Of a stretch of DNA of 17,963 nt, positions 14,211-17,963 are shown one piece after another; position 1 is the first letter of the stretch, and each line of letters starts with the position of its first letter. The notes beneath the pieces are model-generated. The model was not told the origin of the DNA, made no database searches, and saw nothing but the letters and a program-made list of their open reading frames with translations. The stretch covers positions 1 to 17,963 of the forward strand of contig CAZZKM010000022.1 in assembly GCA_964655115.1 (NCBI GenBank). The letters are read 5' to 3'. Both the position numbers and the translations under genes were made by a program. Source of the stretch: ATZT02 sp964655115 (GTDB lineage Bacteria; Actinomycetota; Actinomycetes; S36-B12; UBA5976).

Positions 14211-14492
14211 ATCAGATTTTTTACTAATTGGTAAAACCGTCACACCTTGTGGGTGTTGCTCTATTTCAGCAACAGCCTTGGTAACTTCAAACATAAATTT
14301 ACTTAAAGACAAATTTAATGCGCCACAAATAGCACCCAATAGTTCAGAGGAGGCTTCTTTTTGGCCTCTTTCTACTTCGCTTAAATACCCCAAAGAAACT
14401 TTGGCATTTTTGGAGATATCGCGAAGTGATCTTTTTTGGGATAAGCGCTGTTTACGCAATTGGTCACCCATGACTTTTCGTAAAACTATCAT
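14196..14492 (-). CDS. clgR: ClgR-like HTH transcriptional regulator
   Basis: This 98-residue protein has an XRE-type helix-turn-helix. The core RKVMGDQLRKQRLSQKRSLR is followed by ISKNAKVSLGYLSEVERGQK and EASSELLGAICGALNLSLS, nearly the family consensus. In Corynebacterium, Streptomyces and Mycobacterium ClgR activates clp protease and some recA/recX-type stress genes. The protein ends in three alanines; a C-terminal Ala-Ala tail in Streptomyces ClgR is a ClpP degradation signal, so similar feedback proteolysis is likely. It lies 38 nt after pncC, as in other Actinomycetia, and may share that transcript or use a -10-like TAGAAT 6 nt before its ATG. Confidence 0.9.
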   Translation of the reverse strand: MIVLRKVMGDQLRKQRLSQKRSLRDISKNAKVSLGYLSEVERGQKEASSELLGAICGALNLSLSKFMFEVTKAVAEIEQHPQGVTVLPISKKSDSAAA

Positions 14493-14530
14493 TTTTCAAT
14501 TCTAGCCTAGATCTTGCAAATCCACTTTTC

Positions 14531-14998
14531 TTACACAAGTTTTTCAAGAATTAGTTCGAATAATTTATGGCAAGATTCTTCTCTGATTGATTGCCTATCT
14601 CCTGACAAATTTAATTCAAGGCACATATTGTGTTCGCTAAAGGAAATGGCCACAAATACTGTGCCAATTTTTTTATCACCTACAAGACCAGGTCCTGCCA
14701 CACCAGTTGTGGACACACCAAGATCTGTCTTAAGTTTTTTTCTCACATTTTCTGCCATTAATATTGCAACTTCTCGAGAAACACTTGAATACTTATCTAT
14801 AGTTTTTGAATCGATATTTAAAATATTTTCCTTTACTTCATTTTGATAGGCAACGATCCCGCCTTTAAAAACTTTTGAAGCCCCCTCAATTTCTGCTAAC
14901 TTAGAACTTAATAAGCCTGCAGTTAATGACTCAGCTGTTGCAATAGTTAAATTCTTTTCTTTTAACTTTTCAACTACCTCAAGAGCTAAATTGTGCAA
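14531..14998 (-). CDS. pncC: CinA C-terminal-type nicotinamide-nucleotide amidohydrolase (PncC)
   Basis: The 155 residues form the CinA-C domain alone, without the N-terminal molybdopterin-binding-like domain of full CinA. Visible are TIATAESLTAGLLSSKLAEI (18-37), containing the putative catalytic Ser24, KGGIVAYQNEVK, and VSTTGVAGPG followed by KIGTVFVAI. The enzyme removes the amide of NMN to give nicotinate mononucleotide in NAD recycling. The usual ESCTGG reads ESLTAG here, losing the Cys but keeping the Ser. Translation starts at a TTG one base after the pgsA stop, so coupling is likely. Many actinobacterial annotations call this gene cinA. Confidence 0.88.
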   Translation of the reverse strand: MHNLALEVVEKLKEKNLTIATAESLTAGLLSSKLAEIEGASKVFKGGIVAYQNEVKENILNIDSKTIDKYSSVSREVAILMAENVRKKLKTDLGVSTTGVAGPGLVGDKKIGTVFVAISFSEHNMCLELNLSGDRQSIREESCHKLFELILEKLV

Positions 14999-14999
14999 A

Positions 15000-15602
15000 T
15001 TAGTTTCTATCAGTCATGATGGCTTTTAAAATGTAATCAATAGCAGTCAAAATTGTAAGAATTACAGCTACATACATTAAAAGTTCTCTTAGTAAATTAA
15101 AACTATCTGGTAAAGGCAATAGATAAGCACTTATTGCCACAATTTGCATGATTGTTTTTAATTTTCCTCCACGACTTGCAGGAATTACACCTTTATTAAT
15201 TACCCAAAATCTTAAGAACGTAACAAATAATTCTCTAAATAAAATTACCCAAGTTATCCACCAATCAAGAAAACCTAAAGTTGATAATCCGATTAAGGCA
15301 ACACCAATTAATGCTTTATCGGCAATTGGATCAAATATCTTTCCAAAATTAGTAATTAATTTATATTTTCTGGCTATGATTCCATCAGCAATATCTGTCA
15401 AACCTGCAACGATAAAAACAATAGCTGAGACTAACCTCATGAAATCGGTTTCAGCATTTTCTTTAAATAACAACCAAGCAAGAACAGGAACAAATAAAAT
15501 TCTTAAAAAAGTTAAAGAATTTGGTAAATTTAAATTACTTACAGCCGAAATCGGATCTGCAACTCGATCTGGAACAGCTTTTTTAATTACTTTCTTGTCT
15601 AT
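15000..15602 (-). CDS. pgsA: CDP-diacylglycerol-glycerol-3-phosphate phosphatidyltransferase PgsA
   Basis: This integral membrane enzyme makes phosphatidylglycerophosphate from CDP-diacylglycerol. The CDP-alcohol motif D-x2-DG-x2-AR-x8-G-x3-D-x3-D is complete (D70, D73, G74, A77, R78, G87, D91, D95 in the 200-residue version). The frame is open well above the first conventional start (TTG at 15473). That upstream part encodes NLPNSLTFLRILFVPVLAWL, the normal first membrane segment of the family, so the TTG start would be a truncation. No ATG, GTG or TTG lies between the upstream in-frame stop and this segment. I place the start at ATA (15602), in an ATAG overlap with the rimO stop and 8 nt after GAGGTG; ATT at 15587 is the alternative. 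Confidence 0.85.
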   Translation of the reverse strand: MDKKVIKKAVPDRVADPISAVSNLNLPNSLTFLRILFVPVLAWLLFKENAETDFMRLVSAIVFIVAGLTDIADGIIARKYKLITNFGKIFDPIADKALIGVALIGLSTLGFLDWWITWVILFRELFVTFLRFWVINKGVIPASRGGKLKTIMQIVAISAYLLPLPDSFNLLRELLMYVAVILTILTAIDYILKAIMTDRN

Positions 15603-16957
15603 TTTCTCTTCACCTCTAGATCAGCACCGTTACTGCCAATAATTTCTACTTCTAAGATATCGCCTAGTTTAATGTTTTGATCAGAAATATAACTAATTCC
15701 ATCCGTTTCAGGTCCTTGTTGCTTAATCCTTCCAGTAATTTCTTGATCTTCGATAGATTCGACCATAATTTCTGAAGTTGATCCGATACGAGAATTAGCT
15801 TTTTGACTCATCAAATCTTGAGAAATATCTGTTAATTCTGAAACTCTCTCTTTAATTATTTCTTCATCTATCTGCTCTTTGAAATTAATTGCTTCTGTTC
15901 CATCTTCTGGCGAATAACCAAAAATACCAATAGCGTCAAGTTGTGCTTCTTCTAAAAATACTTTTATTTCTTCAAATTCTTCTTGAGTTTCTCCAGGAAA
16001 TCCAACTATGAAATTACTTCTGATTCCTGCTTCTGGACTAATTTTTCTAATATTTTGAATTAGATTTAAGAATTCTTTAGTGCTACCAAATCTTTTCATG
16101 CGCCTTAGAACATCTGGATGTGCGTGTTGAAAAGAAATATCAAAATATGGAGCAACTTTAGGGGTTTTTAATATGCTTTCGATTAAAGTATTTCTAATTT
16201 CGGCAGGTTGAAGATAGGAAAGCCTGATCCAAGAAATTTGATCAATTTTTGCTATTTCAGGAAGTAAGGTTTCCAATAATCGAATATCGCCTAAATCTTT
16301 TCCATAACTAGTGGTGTTTTCGCTAACCAAAAAAAGTTCTTTAACTCCATTTTCGGCTAACCAAATTGCCTCTTCTAAAATTTCAGTTGGCTTTCTCGAT
16401 AAATAGGCCCCTCTAAAACGAGGAATGGCACAAAAAGTGCAGCGACGATCACAACCTGAAGCAAGTTTTAACGGAGCAACAAATTTTTCATCTAAACGAA
16501 AACGATTGAATTTTTTTTCATTTTTTGAATTTCTTTGTGTTGGCGAAATAGGTAGTAACAATCTGCGATCTTGGGCGACTGGTGGTTTTGGTTTATCACC
16601 TTTTAAAATTTGATTTAATTTTAGAGCGATTTGATCGTAATCATCAAATCCTAAAATTGCGTCAGCTTCGGGTAATGATTTTTCTAATTCTTCTCCGTAT
16701 CTTTCTGCCATACATCCTAAAGCGACAACAGCTTTTACGTTAGTTTCTTTTTTTAAATCATTTGCTGCCAAAAGAGTATCGATACTGTCTTTTTTAGCAG
16801 TTTCAATAAAACCACAAGTATTTACAAAGACTGCATCTGCTTGACTTGGTTCTTGTACAAGATCAATGCCAGAACTTGCCAACTTCGCGGCTATTTCTTC
16901 GCTATCAACTTCGTTACGAGCACAACCTAAGGTGACGATCGCAACTTTTGTTGACAT
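15599..16957 (-). CDS. rimO: Ribosomal protein S12 methylthiotransferase RimO
   Basis: The 452-residue radical-SAM enzyme adds a methylthio group to an aspartate of ribosomal protein S12. The N-terminal MTTase cysteines are C12, C48 and C82 (VTLGCARNEVDSE is the RimO-type start). The radical SAM site is C169-x3-C173-x2-C176 in ASGCDRRCTFCAIPRFRG, followed by the RimO-typical FLVSENTTSYGKDLGD. A C-terminal TRAM domain occupies about the last 65 residues. The ATG has AGGG 5 nt upstream. It follows the RodZ-like gene after 54 nt and its stop overlaps pgsA, giving the usual actinobacterial order. Confidence 0.96.
   Translation of the reverse strand: MSTKVAIVTLGCARNEVDSEEIAAKLASSGIDLVQEPSQADAVFVNTCGFIETAKKDSIDTLLAANDLKKETNVKAVVALGCMAERYGEELEKSLPEADAILGFDDYDQIALKLNQILKGDKPKPPVAQDRRLLLPISPTQRNSKNEKKFNRFRLDEKFVAPLKLASGCDRRCTFCAIPRFRGAYLSRKPTEILEEAIWLAENGVKELFLVSENTTSYGKDLGDIRLLETLLPEIAKIDQISWIRLSYLQPAEIRNTLIESILKTPKVAPYFDISFQHAHPDVLRRMKRFGSTKEFLNLIQNIRKISPEAGIRSNFIVGFPGETQEEFEEIKVFLEEAQLDAIGIFGYSPEDGTEAINFKEQIDEEIIKERVSELTDISQDLMSQKANSRIGSTSEIMVESIEDQEITGRIKQQGPETDGISYISDQNIKLGDILEVEIIGSNGADLEVKRK
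15611..15616 (-). promoter_or_regulatory. Ribosome-binding site supporting the pgsA ATA start
   Basis: GAGGTG inside the end of rimO lies 8 nt before the ATA at 15602. A strong site at the right distance, with nothing conventional to start on, is the main reason for placing pgsA initiation here. Confidence 0.5.
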
Positions 16958-17011
16958 TAAACCCTAACTAAATTATTAAAGAATATTTAAAACTAATTAT
17001 ATTTATATTTT

Positions 17012-17827
17012 TTATTGAACCGGACCTTCAGGTCCAAATTCAACTCTAACAACTTCACCGTTTCCACCGGCTTTACCAAGTACTTGACCATTGACAGTTA
17101 AATTCAAAGCACCAGCGTTTCCCAGTAAAAGTTTTACTCCTTCAACACTTCCTACTCTTTGTTCCTGACCATCTCTAATAATTCCTTCAAATAATTCAAC
17201 ATCGTTTATATCTGTTGCTCGAACCCAACTGCTTGCGCCCACTGCTTGAATTAAAACATCAACTCCAATACTTGGAACAGCAGCAGTTAAATTTTCATTT
17301 GCAGATTTATTAGTTGTTACTTCTGGTGAAGGTGTGATTGCTGTTTCTTCAGCAACAACGTCAGTATTTGGTGAATTGATGGTTGAAACAATTACTGAAC
17401 CAATAGAAATTAAAGTGATAACTGCTAAAGCTCCAGCCATAATTACTGACCAATTAGTGCCAGATCTAATTTTTACTTTTTCAACTGGATTAAAGAATCT
17501 TCCGCTTAGTTCAAAAGTCGAAATTCTTGTCGGACTACTGTCTTGAGATTGGGATTCTAAGTTTTCTACCGGACTAACCGGGTCGTAGTTGTCATCTGAA
17601 CTTTTTGGATAAAGCGACATTAATTCATCAAGATCTAATCCCAAAAAAGTTGCCATTGCGCGAATATGTCCACGAACATAAACATCGGCACCAACTTTTG
17701 CAAAATCATCATTTTCAATTAATTTTAAAAGTGACTCACGTACTCTAATTTTTGATGAAACTTCAGAAAGTGTTAAACCTTTACTCTCTCGAGCAAAACG
17801 TAAACTTTGCCCAATTGAATTTTTCAT
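17012..17827 (-). CDS. RodZ-like membrane protein with HTH and DUF4115 domains
   Basis: This 271-residue bitopic protein has an HTH_25 domain at the N terminus (about 4-72: SIGQSLRFARESKGLTLSE, then SKIRVRESLLKLIE and DVYVRGHIRAMATFLGLD). A Ser/Asp-rich linker, a single membrane segment (about 127-149), a Thr/Asn-rich outer linker and a DUF4115-type beta domain (about 188-268) follow. This is the architecture of RodZ, which links MreB to the wall-elongation machinery in rods. In Actinomycetia without MreB the same protein sits beside ftsK and rimO and its role is unclear. No MreB gene is in view. The ATG has a good site, GAAGGTG, 5 nt upstream. Confidence 0.85.
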   Translation of the reverse strand: MKNSIGQSLRFARESKGLTLSEVSSKIRVRESLLKLIENDDFAKVGADVYVRGHIRAMATFLGLDLDELMSLYPKSSDDNYDPVSPVENLESQSQDSSPTRISTFELSGRFFNPVEKVKIRSGTNWSVIMAGALAVITLISIGSVIVSTINSPNTDVVAEETAITPSPEVTTNKSANENLTAAVPSIGVDVLIQAVGASSWVRATDINDVELFEGIIRDGQEQRVGSVEGVKLLLGNAGALNLTVNGQVLGKAGGNGEVVRVEFGPEGPVQ

Positions 17828-17846
17828 TAATACACCTTCTAAATTA

Positions 17847-17894
17847 ATTATAAATTCAGAGATTTTTATATTTACTCGCCAGAGAAATCTTCAA
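17847..17894 (-). promoter_or_regulatory. Promoter region of the RodZ-like gene
   Basis: On the minus strand TTGAAG (17889-17894) and TATAAA (17865-17870) have 18-nt spacing. A second, perfect TATAAT (17847-17852) lies nearer the gene but lacks a -35. Either gives a short leader containing the ribosome-binding site. Confidence 0.45.
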
Positions 17895-17959
17895 AAATCC
17901 GGAATTTTGTTGTCCTACTAGAATAGCCTGACCGGATTTATATGTAAATTCCGGATTTT
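17894..17959. repeat. 14-bp inverted repeat with a third partial copy upstream of the RodZ-like gene
   Basis: AAAATCCGGAATTT (17894-17907) and AAATTCCGGATTTT (17946-17959) are inverted repeats 38 nt apart. A partial copy, CCGGATTT (17932-17939), lies between. On the minus strand the final arm is followed by a short T-run, so this may be the terminator of the gene beyond the right edge, or an operator. Confidence 0.5.
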
Positions 17960-17963
17960 AATT

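Noticed and set aside
15000..15473. pgsA starting at TTG 15473
   Set aside because: This would delete the conserved first membrane segment that is clearly encoded in frame upstream.
15148..15642. Long plus-strand ORF of 164 codons across pgsA and the rimO end
   Set aside because: Both genes beneath it are certain, and its translation shows no domain, signal peptide or plausible ribosome-binding site.
1..17963. tRNA genes, CRISPR arrays, insertion sequences, phage or integrase genes
   Set aside because: None was seen: no repeat-spacer pattern, transposase-like protein or cloverleaf-like segment stood out; the window looks like stable core chromosome.

Overview
This window is an AT-rich (I would guess near one third G+C, not counted) stretch of a compact actinobacterial chromosome. 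The gene set and order are those of class Actinomycetia: a RodZ-like protein, rimO, pgsA, a CinA-C amidohydrolase, clgR, a DUF3046 gene, recA, recX, miaB, miaA, dapF, hflX and a DUF4192 gene. An SOS box of the actinobacterial type, RecA-NDp (PafBC-type) promoters and a SAM-IV riboswitch agree with this. Very short or overlapping gene junctions and leaderless-looking starts suggest a streamlined planktonic lineage, for example a relative of Nanopelagicales (acI). That placement is inference, and the base composition is lower than I would expect even for that group.

Layout, mostly minus strand, so read right to left. 17963-14196: a RodZ-like membrane HTH protein, RimO (radical SAM methylthiotransferase), PgsA (phosphatidylglycerophosphate synthase), PncC/CinA-C and the ClgR regulator. 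12646-14210 (plus): a two-gene unit resembling staphyloxanthin CrtQ and CrtO (glycosyltransferase plus acyltransferase). 12603-9477: DUF3046, then recA-recX behind a PafBC-type promoter and a LexA box, then a cysteine-rich secreted protein that carries its own PafBC-type promoter. 9441-7551: tgt and, convergent with it, a YhhQ-family transporter, together a queuosine salvage pair. 7513-2012: a tightly packed operon miaB-miaA-dapF-hflX-LPG-synthase-TM membrane protein. 1926-1308: a yybP-ykoY (Mn2+) riboswitch followed by a divergent Gre-factor gene and a strong hairpin. 1181-222: a DUF4192 protein. 188-75: a SAM-IV riboswitch whose target lies beyond the left edge.

Themes: tRNA and ribosome modification (MiaA, MiaB, Tgt, RimO, HflX), the DNA-damage response (recA, recX, and by promoter the secreted protein), and envelope functions (PgsA, RodZ-like, LPG-synthase-TM, CrtQ/CrtO). 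The points most worth a second look are a Mn2+ riboswitch placed upstream of a Gre-type transcription factor, a damage-type promoter on an unrecognised secreted protein next to recX, a perfect 12-bp stem-loop inside the start of recX, and a pgsA gene with no ATG, GTG or TTG at its conserved N terminus.
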